From the NCBI GenBank assembly GCA_910579485.1, contig CAJTVO010000085.1:1-15063 (forward strand): a DNA stretch of 15,063 nucleotides, read 5' to 3'. The notes beneath the pieces are model-generated. The model was not told the DNA's origin, ran no database searches, and worked only from the letters and a program-made list of their open reading frames with translations. Below are positions 1-6,492 of the stretch, one piece after another. The translations under genes and the position numbers were made by a program. Each line of letters starts with the position of its first letter. Position 1 is the stretch's first letter. This DNA comes from an uncultured Oscillospiraceae bacterium (GTDB lineage Bacteria > Bacillota > Clostridia > Oscillospirales > Oscillospiraceae).

Positions 1-108
1 TTCCGGCTCAGGGGAACTGACTATCTGAGTAGCAACCTTTCGGCTCTACCGGAGGCTAAAGAACTTGTCCCTGCTGTCCTACAGCTATTGTATCACGGGC
101 ATCTCTAA
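1..108 (+). CDS. Possible C-terminal fragment of an unidentified upstream gene
   Basis: Frame 1 is open from the first base and ends at a TAA at 106-108, giving 35 residues. The fragment ends in a leucine-rich stretch, LVPAVLQLLYHGHL. The other two forward frames are closed within the first 30 bases. I do not recognise the family. Its base composition is poorer in GC than galK downstream. If real, it ends 55 bases before the galK start, and no terminator hairpin is visible between them, so galK could be transcribed together with it. A 35-codon open frame can also occur by chance, so this is a weak call. Confidence 0.3.
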   Translation, partial: FRLRGTDYLSSNLSALPEAKELVPAVLQLLYHGHL

Positions 109-163
109 ACCTGCTGATACTGAATTTATTAACCTGAAACTTATTATACGAGGAGGCTTCTCT

Positions 164-1438
164 ATGGATCGAACATTTTCTCCCGCGTCGGACTTCCAGC
201 GGCTGGAGGCGGCCATTGCAGGGCTTTACGCGCCCGGCGCCGTTCCCGCCCAGGTGCAGCGGTATCAAGGGCTTTTTGAGGGCTATGCGGCGGCCTTCGG
301 CCCCTGCGGCCAGGCGGCGGTGTTCTCCGCCCCCGGCAGGACGGAGATCGGAGGAAACCACACCGACCACCAGCACGGCAAGGTACTGGCCGGAAGCGTC
401 GATCTGGACATCATCGCCGCCGTGGCCCCCAACGGGGAGCGGGTCATCCGTCTCCAGAGCGAAGGGTTCCCCATGGACGTGGTGGACCTCGACGATCTGG
501 AGGCGCGGCCGGAGGAGTACAACCGCTCCGTGTCCATCCTCCGGGGGATTGCCGCGTGGTTCGCACGGCAGGGGTGCAGGCTGGAGGGCTTCAACGCCTA
601 CACTACCTCCACCGTCTTTAAGGGCAGCGGCCTCAGCTCCAGCGCGGCGCTGGAGATACTGCTGGGGAACATTTTCAACAGCCTGTTCCATGAGGGCAAA
701 TGTACTCCGGTGGAGCTGGCCCAGATCGGCCAATATGCCGAAAACGTCTATTTCGGCAAGCCCAGCGGCCTGCTGGATCAGATGGGGTCCTCCGTGGGCG
801 GCATGGTGACCATCGACTTCGCCGACAACGACCACCCCGCGGTGGAGAAGGTCGATTTCGACTTCGCCTCCGCCGGACATGCCCTGTGCATCATCGACAG
901 CGGTGCGGACCACGCCGACCTGACGGACGAGTATTCCGCCGTGCCGGGGGAGCTGAAGAAGATCTGCGCCCGCTTCGGCAAGGGCGTCCTGCGGGAGGTG
1001 CCGGAGGCGGATTTCTTCGCCGCCCTGCCGGAGCTGCGCCGGGAGTGCGGCGACCGGGCGGTGCTGCGGGCCGTCCATATCTACGATGAGAACCGCCGCG
1101 TGAGCGGACAGGTGGAGGCCCTGCGCCGGGGAGATTTTGATACCTTCCTCACGTATATCAGGGATTCGGGACTCTCCAGCTGGCGGTATCTCCAGAACGT
1201 GACCCCCGCCGGGTATACGGAGCACCAGGACGTGGCTCTGGCCCTGTCCATGGCGGAACGTATCCTGAATGGCCGGGGGGCCTGCCGGGTCCACGGCGGC
1301 GGCTTCGCCGGGACCATCCAGGCGTTCGTGCCCCTGGATATGCTGGAGGGCTTCAAGGCGGAGATGGAGCGGGTCATGGGCGCGGGACGGTGCCACGTGC
1401 TGTCCATCCGTCCCGTGGGCGGCGTGAGATTGGTGTAA
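164..1438 (+). CDS. galK: Galactokinase, GHMP family, with variant motif 1
   Basis: This enzyme phosphorylates galactose to galactose-1-phosphate with ATP in the cytoplasm, the first committed step of the Leloir pathway. The 424-residue product carries the three GHMP kinase signatures: motif 1 at residues 58-69 (GRTEIGGNHTDH), the ATP-binding GSGLSSSAA at 154-162, and VHGGGFAGT near the C-terminus. The likely catalytic Asp205 lies in LLDQ. The start at 164 is chosen because AGGAGG (151-156) sits 7 bases before it; the frame is open upstream to 65 without a comparable ribosome site. Motif 1 has Asn65 where well-studied galactokinases have Glu (GEHTDY) and His69 where they have Tyr, so the exact sugar specificity is open. 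galT follows 13 bases later, which supports a role in galactose use. I see no convincing promoter directly upstream. Confidence 0.9.
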   Translation: MDRTFSPASDFQRLEAAIAGLYAPGAVPAQVQRYQGLFEGYAAAFGPCGQAAVFSAPGRTEIGGNHTDHQHGKVLAGSVDLDIIAAVAPNGERVIRLQSEGFPMDVVDLDDLEARPEEYNRSVSILRGIAAWFARQGCRLEGFNAYTTSTVFKGSGLSSSAALEILLGNIFNSLFHEGKCTPVELAQIGQYAENVYFGKPSGLLDQMGSSVGGMVTIDFADNDHPAVEKVDFDFASAGHALCIIDSGADHADLTDEYSAVPGELKKICARFGKGVLREVPEADFFAALPELRRECGDRAVLRAVHIYDENRRVSGQVEALRRGDFDTFLTYIRDSGLSSWRYLQNVTPAGYTEHQDVALALSMAERILNGRGACRVHGGGFAGTIQAFVPLDMLEGFKAEMERVMGAGRCHVLSIRPVGGVRLV

Positions 1439-1451
1439 GGAGGCAGATGAA

Positions 1452-2948
1452 ATGAAGGACGTAAGCACATACATCGCGACGCTGGTGGAGTACGCCGTAG
1501 AGCGGGAGCTGATCGAAGGGGCGGACCGGGTCTGGACCCGGAACCAGCTGCTGGCGGCGCTGGAGCTGGACGGCTTCCGTGAGCCGGAGGAATCCCTGGG
1601 GGATGCCTCTCTGGAGGAGATCCTGGGCGCTCTGCTGGACGATGCCGCAGCGAGGGGCGTCATTGGGGACGACATTACCAGCCGTGATCTGCTGGACACC
1701 CGGCTCATGGGCATCCTGACGCCCCGCCCCGGCGCGGTCATAGGGGAATTTCGGTCCCGCTGCGCTCAAAGCAGGCAGGAGGCGACGGACTGGTATTACC
1801 GGTTCAGCCAGGACACGGACTACATCCGCCGTTACCGCATCGCCCGGGATGTGAAGTGGGTGACCCCCACGGAGTACGGCAATCTGGACATCACCATCAA
1901 CCTCTCCAAGCCGGAGAAGGACCCCCGGGCCATCGCCGCCGCCAAGTCCGCCCCCCAGAGCGGCTACCCCAAATGCCAGCTCTGCCGGGAAAATGAGGGC
2001 TACGCGGGCCGGATGAACCATCCCGCCCGGGGGAACCACCGGATCATCCCCGTCACCATCGACAACAGCGAATGGTTCCTCCAGTATTCCCCCTATGTCT
2101 ACTACAACGAGCACTGCATCGTCTTTAATGGCAGGCACGTCCCCATGAAGATCGACCGGGCGGCTTTCCGGAAGCTGCTGGACTTCGTGAAGCAGTTCCC
2201 CCACTACTTCGTGGGCTCCAACGCGGACCTGCCCATCGTGGGCGGCTCCATCCTCAGCCACGACCACTTCCAGGGCGGACGGTACACCTTCGCTATGGAG
2301 AAGGCCCCGGTGGAGCGGGAGGTATCCTTCCCCGGCTTCGAGGACGTGGCGGCGGGCATCGTCCACTGGCCACTGTCCGTCCTGCGCCTGCGCTGCGCTG
2401 ACGATGGCCGTCTGGTGGACCTCGCGGAAAAGATCCTCGCCGCCTGGCGGGGCTATACGGACGAGGCGACGTTTATCTATGCCGAGACGGACGGCGAGCC
2501 TCACAACACCATCACCCCCATCGCCCGGATGCGGGACGGGCAGTACGAGCTGGACCTGGTCCTGCGCAACAACATCACTACGGAAGAGCATCCCATGGGG
2601 GTCTATCATCCCCACGCCGAGCTCCACCACATCAAAAAGGAGAACATCGGCCTCATCGAGGTCATGGGCCTCGCCGTCCTGCCCGCCCGTCTGAAGGGGG
2701 AGCTTTCCCGGCTGGGGGAGGTCCTGGTCTCCGGCGGCGACCCTGCGGCGGACGAAGAGCTTGCCAAGCACGCCCACTGGGCCGCCGAACTGCGGGAGTG
2801 CCATACCTTCACGGCGGAAAACGTGGAGGGCATCCTCCGGGACGAGGTGGGCAAGGTGTTCGCCCAGGTCCTGGAGCACGCGGGCGTTTTCAAGTGCGAT
2901 GAGCAGGGAAGGGAGGCCTTCCTGCGGTTTACGGCCTCGGTAAAATAG
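1452..2948 (+). CDS. galT: UDP-glucose--hexose-1-phosphate uridylyltransferase, type 2 (Firmicutes)
   Basis: This enzyme swaps the UMP group between UDP-glucose and galactose-1-phosphate, giving UDP-galactose and glucose-1-phosphate. The 498-residue length fits the longer type 2 GalT of Firmicutes rather than the roughly 350-residue E. coli type. Visible signatures are CQLCRENEGYAGR in the middle of the protein, SHDHFQGG with His270 and His272 (the histidine-triad-like active site), and HHIKKENIGLIEVMGLAVLP in the C-terminal half. The start has AAGGAGG shortly before it, overlapping the end of galK, so the two genes are almost certainly one operon. No galE or phosphoglucomutase gene lies in the window. 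The TAG stop is at 2946-2948. Confidence 0.95.
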   Translation: MKDVSTYIATLVEYAVERELIEGADRVWTRNQLLAALELDGFREPEESLGDASLEEILGALLDDAAARGVIGDDITSRDLLDTRLMGILTPRPGAVIGEFRSRCAQSRQEATDWYYRFSQDTDYIRRYRIARDVKWVTPTEYGNLDITINLSKPEKDPRAIAAAKSAPQSGYPKCQLCRENEGYAGRMNHPARGNHRIIPVTIDNSEWFLQYSPYVYYNEHCIVFNGRHVPMKIDRAAFRKLLDFVKQFPHYFVGSNADLPIVGGSILSHDHFQGGRYTFAMEKAPVEREVSFPGFEDVAAGIVHWPLSVLRLRCADDGRLVDLAEKILAAWRGYTDEATFIYAETDGEPHNTITPIARMRDGQYELDLVLRNNITTEEHPMGVYHPHAELHHIKKENIGLIEVMGLAVLPARLKGELSRLGEVLVSGGDPAADEELAKHAHWAAELRECHTFTAENVEGILRDEVGKVFAQVLEHAGVFKCDEQGREAFLRFTASVK

Positions 2949-2988
2949 GGCTGGCACGCTGTGGAATAGGGGAGAGAGGGTGCTTGAA

Positions 2989-3729
2989 ATGATGACGCCT
3001 CAAACGGTAGAGCGCATCACGCAGGACTACTATTCCCGGTTTTGCGGGATCAGGCTTTCGGAAGAGAGGCAGGGGACCTTTTTTACCTGTTCCCCGGCGC
3101 GTGCTGAAAAGCTGAAGGGCCTTGGATGTAAATACGCCATATATATTTTGGTAACGGGCGATCTCTGCGCCGCTTCTTATTCGCCCGAGCACAAAGCGTT
3201 TATGGAAGGGCTGAGGGCCTGCGGCAGGGACGACATGATCGCCGCCGCAGGCCAGCGGTTCCGGTTAAAGCGAAAGAAGCTTATGATTTTCGAAAGAGAA
3301 GCGGTAAGCCAATACGGCGGCGCGAGGACCCTCAACGCCGCAGACTATCCCCGTTACGAATCCTTTTTCCGCAGAGCGTATCCCGACAGCGATCCCGATG
3401 GGTGGCTGCACGAATACTTTGCCGAAAAAACCGCTAAAGAGTATTTTGCCGGATATTTCATAAATGGCCAGCTGGTATCGGTTTGCGACGCGCCGGATAT
3501 GCCCTACATGGCGGATAATATCCAGCATACCGGCATCTGCACGTTGAAGGAAGAGCGAAGAAAGGGATATGCGGCCTGTACCGCGACGTTGGCGGCCCAT
3601 CACTTGATGGAAATGGGCATCTGTCCTCAGTGGGAGTGCGGCGCTGAAAATATCGCATCCATAGCGCTTGCCAAGTCCATCGGGTACAGGGAATACGGAG
3701 AGGCCTATATCCTTGAGGAATGGGACTGA
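2989..3729 (+). CDS. GNAT-family N-acetyltransferase, substrate unknown
   Basis: This is a predicted 246-residue cytoplasmic acetyl-CoA-dependent acetyltransferase. The C-terminal third has the GNAT acetyl-CoA loop pattern in GICTLKEERRKGYA (R-R-K-G-Y-A), followed by a helix and ENIASIALAKSIGYREYGE, the usual asparagine-to-aromatic motif B region. The first 100 or so residues are not obviously GNAT and may form a separate N-terminal subdomain, as in two-domain GNAT proteins. The ATG at 2989 is preferred because GAGAGG ends 9 bases before it; an in-frame GTG at 2980 would overlap that ribosome site. It lies 40 bases after galT on the same strand, so read-through from galKT is possible. The substrate cannot be inferred. 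Confidence 0.75.
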   Translation: MMTPQTVERITQDYYSRFCGIRLSEERQGTFFTCSPARAEKLKGLGCKYAIYILVTGDLCAASYSPEHKAFMEGLRACGRDDMIAAAGQRFRLKRKKLMIFEREAVSQYGGARTLNAADYPRYESFFRRAYPDSDPDGWLHEYFAEKTAKEYFAGYFINGQLVSVCDAPDMPYMADNIQHTGICTLKEERRKGYAACTATLAAHHLMEMGICPQWECGAENIASIALAKSIGYREYGEAYILEEWD

Positions 3730-3737
3730 TCCTATCT

Positions 3738-3756
3738 AAAGCTGCAAATCAGCTTT
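3738..3756. repeat. Short perfect inverted repeat between the two acetyltransferase genes
   Basis: AAAGCTG (3738-3744) and CAGCTTT (3750-3756) form a perfect 7-bp stem with a 5-base loop, 8 bases after the first GNAT stop. No T-run follows on the plus strand, so it is at best a weak terminator or an RNA-stabilising hairpin. Confidence 0.4.
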
Positions 3757-3797
3757 ACCGGCATCGGGGCGATCAATTGGACGCTGAGGAGGCGTGA

Positions 3798-4322
3798 ATG
3801 GACAGCATAAGGATCGAAACGGCCAGACTTGTATTGAGAAGGTTTGAAGAAAGCGATTTGGAAGCAATATACCTGCTTTTTTCAGACAAAGAGGTAAATA
3901 CTTTTTTGCCATGGTATCCCCTGAAGGATCTGAACGAAGCGAAGGTTTTTTTCGAAAAGCGTTTGAAAGGCAAGAAGTATTGTTTTGCAGTCTGTCTGAA
4001 AGACGATAATCGTCCCATCGGCTGCGTACATGCAGAGGAAGACGACAGCCACGACTTCGGGTATGCGCTCCGCAAAGAATACTGGCATCAGGGAATTGCC
4101 GGAGAGGCGAGCGATGCCGTTATCGGATTGCTGAAAAAAGAAGGGATCCCCTATATTACGGCGACACATGACAGAAATAATCCCAGAAGCGGGGCCGTTA
4201 TGCGGCGGATCGGCATGAAATATTGTTATTCTTATCAGGAACAGTGGCAGCCCAAGAACTTTCCGGTGATATTCCGCATGTATCAGTTGAATTTTGATGG
4301 ACAAAAGGATAGGGTATATTAA
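3798..4322 (+). CDS. GNAT-family N-acetyltransferase, RimJ/RimL-like, probably truncated
   Basis: This 174-residue protein resembles the RimJ/RimL-type acetyltransferases (Acetyltransf_3), which acetylate amino groups of proteins or small molecules. Evidence is the N-terminal ETARLVLRRFEESDLEAIY, the central IGCVHAEEDDSHDFGYALRKEYWHQGIAGEA with the acetyl-CoA loop (H-Q-G-I-A-G-E-A), and NNPRSGAVMRRIGMKY. The ATG at 3798 follows a GGAGG (3788-3792). The frame stops at TAA 4320-4322, but the next 15 codons in the same frame read KYWNLYDEHFIEEDV before a TGA at 4368-4370. This looks like the natural C-terminal tail of such proteins (VY-K-KYW...HFIE), so one AAA-to-TAA change may have cut it. Codon use is clearly more AT-rich than in galKT or adhE. 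Confidence 0.75.
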   Translation: MDSIRIETARLVLRRFEESDLEAIYLLFSDKEVNTFLPWYPLKDLNEAKVFFEKRLKGKKYCFAVCLKDDNRPIGCVHAEEDDSHDFGYALRKEYWHQGIAGEASDAVIGLLKKEGIPYITATHDRNNPRSGAVMRRIGMKYCYSYQEQWQPKNFPVIFRMYQLNFDGQKDRVY

Positions 4323-4370
4323 AAATATTGGAACTTATATGATGAGCATTTCATTGAAGAAGATGTATGA
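4320..4370 (+). pseudogene. Apparent orphaned C-terminal tail of the RimJ/RimL-like gene
   Basis: The stretch after the TAA at 4320-4322 stays in the same frame for 15 sense codons (KYWNLYDEHFIEEDV) up to TGA 4368-4370. The residues are aromatic and acidic, like the tails I recall from related acetyltransferases, where a lysine occupies the position of the stop. It is either lost by a nonsense mutation, added by stop read-through, or the result of a base-call error. There is no ribosome site for separate translation. Confidence 0.5.
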
Positions 4371-4420
4371 TCTCTGGAATATGTGATGGCCGTTTATCAC
4401 TACACAAGGTAAGAGGGGGC

Positions 4421-4465
4421 TGCAATAACAAGAGAACGGATGCCGTCCTCAAGGCACCCGTTCTC
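4421..4465 (-). terminator. Intrinsic terminator of the ACT-UPF0210 unit
   Basis: Read on the minus strand, a 13-bp stem (arms 4465-4453 and 4444-4432, with one G-U pair) and an 8-base loop begin 11 bases after the UPF0210 stop and are followed by the T-rich TTGTTATT. The same hairpin may also slow transcription arriving from the plus-strand acetyltransferase genes, but no T-run follows on that side. Confidence 0.85.
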
Positions 4466-4476
4466 TCGATTCCAAA

Positions 4477-5835
4477 TCAGTTTTTCAGACTCTGCATCGG
4501 TGCGGGAATCCGTCCGCCCCGGGCCACAAAGTCCCGGCTGGAGAATGGATGCACCGCCTGCACTGGCGCGGAGCCCAGCAGGCCGCCGAACTCCACCATA
4601 TCGCCCACCTTCCGCCCGGGGGCGGGGATGATACGCACGGCGGTAGTCTTGGAGTTGACCATGCCGATGGCTGCCTCGTCGGCAATGATGGCGGAGATGG
4701 TCTCCGCAGGGGTGTCTCCGGGGACGGCGATCATGTCCAGTCCCACCGAGCATACGCAGGTCATGGCCTCCAGCTTGTCAATGGTCAGCGCGCCGGACCG
4801 GGCGGCGGCGATCATGCCCTCGTCCTCGCTGACGGGGATGAACGCGCCGGAGAGGCCCCCCACCGAGGAGGAGGCCATCACGCCGCCCTTCTTCACCGCG
4901 TCGTTGAGGAGGGCCAGGGCGGCGGTGGTGCCGTGGGTGCCGCAGACCTCCAGCCCCATCTCCTCCAGGATGCGGGCCACGCTGTCCCCGATGGCGGGAG
5001 TGGGAGCCAGGGACAGGTCCACGATGCCGAAGGGAGTGTCCAGACGGCGGCTGGCCTCCTGTGCCACCAGCTGGCCCATGCGGGTGATGCGGAAGGCGGT
5101 CTTCTTGATGGTCTCCGCCACCACGTCGAAGGGCTCGCCCTTGACGGACTGCAGGGCATAGTGGACCACCCCGGGGCCGGAGACGCCTACGTTGATGACC
5201 CGCTCTCCCTCGCCAACACCGTGGAAGGCTCCGGCCATGAATGGGTTGTCCTCCACGGCGTTGCAGAACACCACCAGCTTGGCGCAGCCGAAGCCGCCCC
5301 GCCCGGCGGTCCGCTGGGCCAGCTCCTTGATGGTCTGGCCCATGAGGGCCACCGCGTCCATATCGATCCCCGCCTTGGTGGAGCCCACGTTGACGGAGGA
5401 GCAGACGATGTCCGTCTCCGCCAGGGCCTGGGGGATGGCGGAGATGAGCCGCCGGTCCGCCTCGGTCATGCCCTTCTGTACCAGGGCGGAAAAACCGCCG
5501 ATGAAATTCACCCCGCATTCCTTTGCCGCCCGGTCCAGGGCCTTGGCGAAGGGGACGTAGTCCTCCGTCTCCGAGGCGGCGGCCACCAAGGCAACGGGGG
5601 TGACGGAAATGCGCTTGTTGACGATGGGGATGCCAAATTCCTTTTCGATCTCTTCGCCGGTAACCACCAGCTTTTCCGCGCTGCGGGTGATCTTGTCGTA
5701 GATCCTCGCGCAGGCTTTCTCCGGGTCGCTGTGGGCGCAGGAGAGGAGGGAGATACCCATAGTGATGGTCCGCACGTCCAGATGCTGCTGGTCGATCATC
5801 TGGATGGTCTGCATGATCTCGTTATGACTGAGCAT
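4477..5835 (-). CDS. UPF0210 (DUF711) family protein, also annotated 'PFL family protein'
   Basis: This 452-residue cytoplasmic protein of unknown function belongs to UPF0210/DUF711. The family is recognised from VCSSVNVGSTKAGIDMDA near the middle, EVCGTHGTTAALALLNDAVKKGG around residues 300-325, and the C-terminal ARGGRIPAPMQSLKN. A solved pneumococcal member (SP0239) has a fold related to the glycyl-radical enzyme barrel, hence the 'PFL' label; I see no glycyl-radical motif here, so a pyruvate formate-lyase activity should not be assumed. The length is normal for the family. AAGGAGG lies 6 bases before the ATG and overlaps the stop of the ACT gene upstream, so the two are translationally adjacent. 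This pairing is conserved in Firmicutes and suggests that the ACT protein regulates or partners this one. Confidence 0.93.
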   Translation of the reverse strand: MLSHNEIMQTIQMIDQQHLDVRTITMGISLLSCAHSDPEKACARIYDKITRSAEKLVVTGEEIEKEFGIPIVNKRISVTPVALVAAASETEDYVPFAKALDRAAKECGVNFIGGFSALVQKGMTEADRRLISAIPQALAETDIVCSSVNVGSTKAGIDMDAVALMGQTIKELAQRTAGRGGFGCAKLVVFCNAVEDNPFMAGAFHGVGEGERVINVGVSGPGVVHYALQSVKGEPFDVVAETIKKTAFRITRMGQLVAQEASRRLDTPFGIVDLSLAPTPAIGDSVARILEEMGLEVCGTHGTTAALALLNDAVKKGGVMASSSVGGLSGAFIPVSEDEGMIAAARSGALTIDKLEAMTCVCSVGLDMIAVPGDTPAETISAIIADEAAIGMVNSKTTAVRIIPAPGRKVGDMVEFGGLLGSAPVQAVHPFSSRDFVARGGRIPAPMQSLKN

Positions 5836-5846
5836 ACGGCGCCTCC

Positions 5847-6116
5847 TTAGATCCGATGCATGGCGTTGAAAATGTCCTCCCGCTGGATGCGGATGGACAG
5901 CCCGCGCTCCTGCCCGGCCTTGTCCAGCCGGCCGCTGATCTCCGTGATGGCGGTCTGGCAGCCGCTGAGGTCCACCAGCATGACCATGACGAAATATTCC
6001 TGAAGCACCGACTGGCTGATGTTCAGGACGTTGATGTCCTCTCCGGCCAGCAGGGCGCAGACGGAGGCGATGATGCCTACCTGGTCTTTTCCGATAACGG
6101 TAACGATAGCTCTCAT
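5847..6116 (-). CDS. UPF0237 family ACT-domain protein
   Basis: This is an 89-residue single ACT-domain protein, a small ligand-binding fold that usually senses amino acids. It begins RAIVTVIGKDQVGIIASV, the typical first strand and helix, and ends IRIQREDIFNAMHRI, a UPF0237 hallmark. The length equals the family's usual size of about 90 residues, which supports the ATG at 6116 even though the nearest purine-rich site (GGAAAGGA) is about 13 bases upstream. The open frame runs further upstream to 6236, but that part reads as non-coding and would overlap the promoter. It is the first gene of a two-gene unit with UPF0210; only 11 bases separate its stop codon from the next start. The ligand is unknown. 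Confidence 0.92.
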   Translation of the reverse strand: MRAIVTVIGKDQVGIIASVCALLAGEDINVLNISQSVLQEYFVMVMLVDLSGCQTAITEISGRLDKAGQERGLSIRIQREDIFNAMHRI

Positions 6117-6177
6117 AGGTCGTGAAATATCCTTTCCATGATATGCGGGCCGCGGTCCGGCAGCCGGAACGGTGTAT

Positions 6178-6206
6178 ATTTTATCACGAAATGCCGGCCC
6201 TGTAAA
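6178..6206 (-). promoter_or_regulatory. Extended -10 promoter for the ACT-UPF0210 unit
   Basis: On the minus strand TTTACA (6206-6201) and TAAAAT (6183-6178) are separated by exactly 17 bases, with TG one base before the -10 element (extended -10). Transcription would begin near 6171, leaving a leader of about 55 bases before the ATG at 6116. Confidence 0.7.
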
Positions 6207-6390
6207 TGCGCCGGGACGAAAATGGGCCTCCGGCATTTCCCAAGAAATTTACGGCGTTTTCAGCCGGTTTTTCGACTGATCCGTGCATCGGGAGGGAGCG
6301 CTCCGACAATTTTTGCGGGATTTGGCAGATACTGCCTGACACCGGCGGGAAATGCGGCGCTTTTTTGTGCATCATTTCCAGAAAATGATA

Positions 6391-6419
6391 TTGACAAAAC
6401 TTTAACAATGCGCTATACT
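6391..6419 (+). promoter_or_regulatory. Vegetative sigma-A promoter of adhE
   Basis: A perfect -35 TTGACA (6391-6396) and a near-perfect -10 TATACT (6414-6419) are separated by 17 bases. Transcription should begin near 6426, giving a leader of about 67 bases before the adhE ATG. This is the best match to the consensus promoter in the window and fits a highly expressed fermentation gene. Confidence 0.9.
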
Positions 6420-6432
6420 TGTCACAGTGAGA

Positions 6433-6450
6433 TCGTTAAATGATTAACAA
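6433..6450. promoter_or_regulatory. Rex-type (NADH-sensing repressor) operator in the adhE leader
   Basis: TCGTTAA-ATGA-TTAACAA matches the clostridial Rex consensus TTGTTAA-N4-TTAACAA at all but one of the fourteen defined positions. It lies about 7 to 25 bases after the expected transcription start, where a bound repressor would block initiation or early elongation. Rex control of adhE is established in several Clostridia. No rex gene is in the window. Confidence 0.82.
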
Positions 6451-6492
6451 CCAGTTCGGACGTTACAGATATTTGATATGGAGGAAATTGAA

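Larger units (their letters stand above)
6117..6492. other. Divergent intergenic region between the ACT gene and adhE
   Basis: This 376-base gap contains no supported gene. It holds the minus-strand promoter for ACT-UPF0210 (6178-6206), the adhE promoter (6391-6419) and the Rex-like operator (6433-6450). The middle part, about 6207-6390, shows only a short GGCAG-ATA-CTGCC inverted repeat (6324-6336) and a T-run (6361-6366). I see nothing else there. Confidence 0.8.

Noticed and set aside
121..149. TGAATT-17-TTATAC as a galK promoter
   Set aside because: The -35 match is poor, and the start of transcription would fall inside or right after the ribosome site, leaving almost no leader.
3738..3756. 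The 7-bp hairpin as a true terminator of the first acetyltransferase gene
   Set aside because: No T-run follows on the plus strand and the stem is short; it is reported only as an inverted repeat.
4477..5835. Reading the UPF0210 gene as a pyruvate formate-lyase because of its 'PFL' label
   Set aside because: The protein is far shorter than PFL and shows no glycyl-radical motif or paired catalytic cysteines. Only the fold relationship is established.
4549..5850. A 433-codon plus-strand frame opposite UPF0210
   Set aside because: UPF0210 on the minus strand has family motifs, a good ribosome site and a terminator. The plus-strand product is a Gly/His-rich shadow.
6138..6443. A possible 101-residue gene in the adhE upstream region
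   Set aside because: It runs through the ACT promoter, the adhE promoter and into the Rex-like box, has no ribosome site, and its composition looks non-coding.
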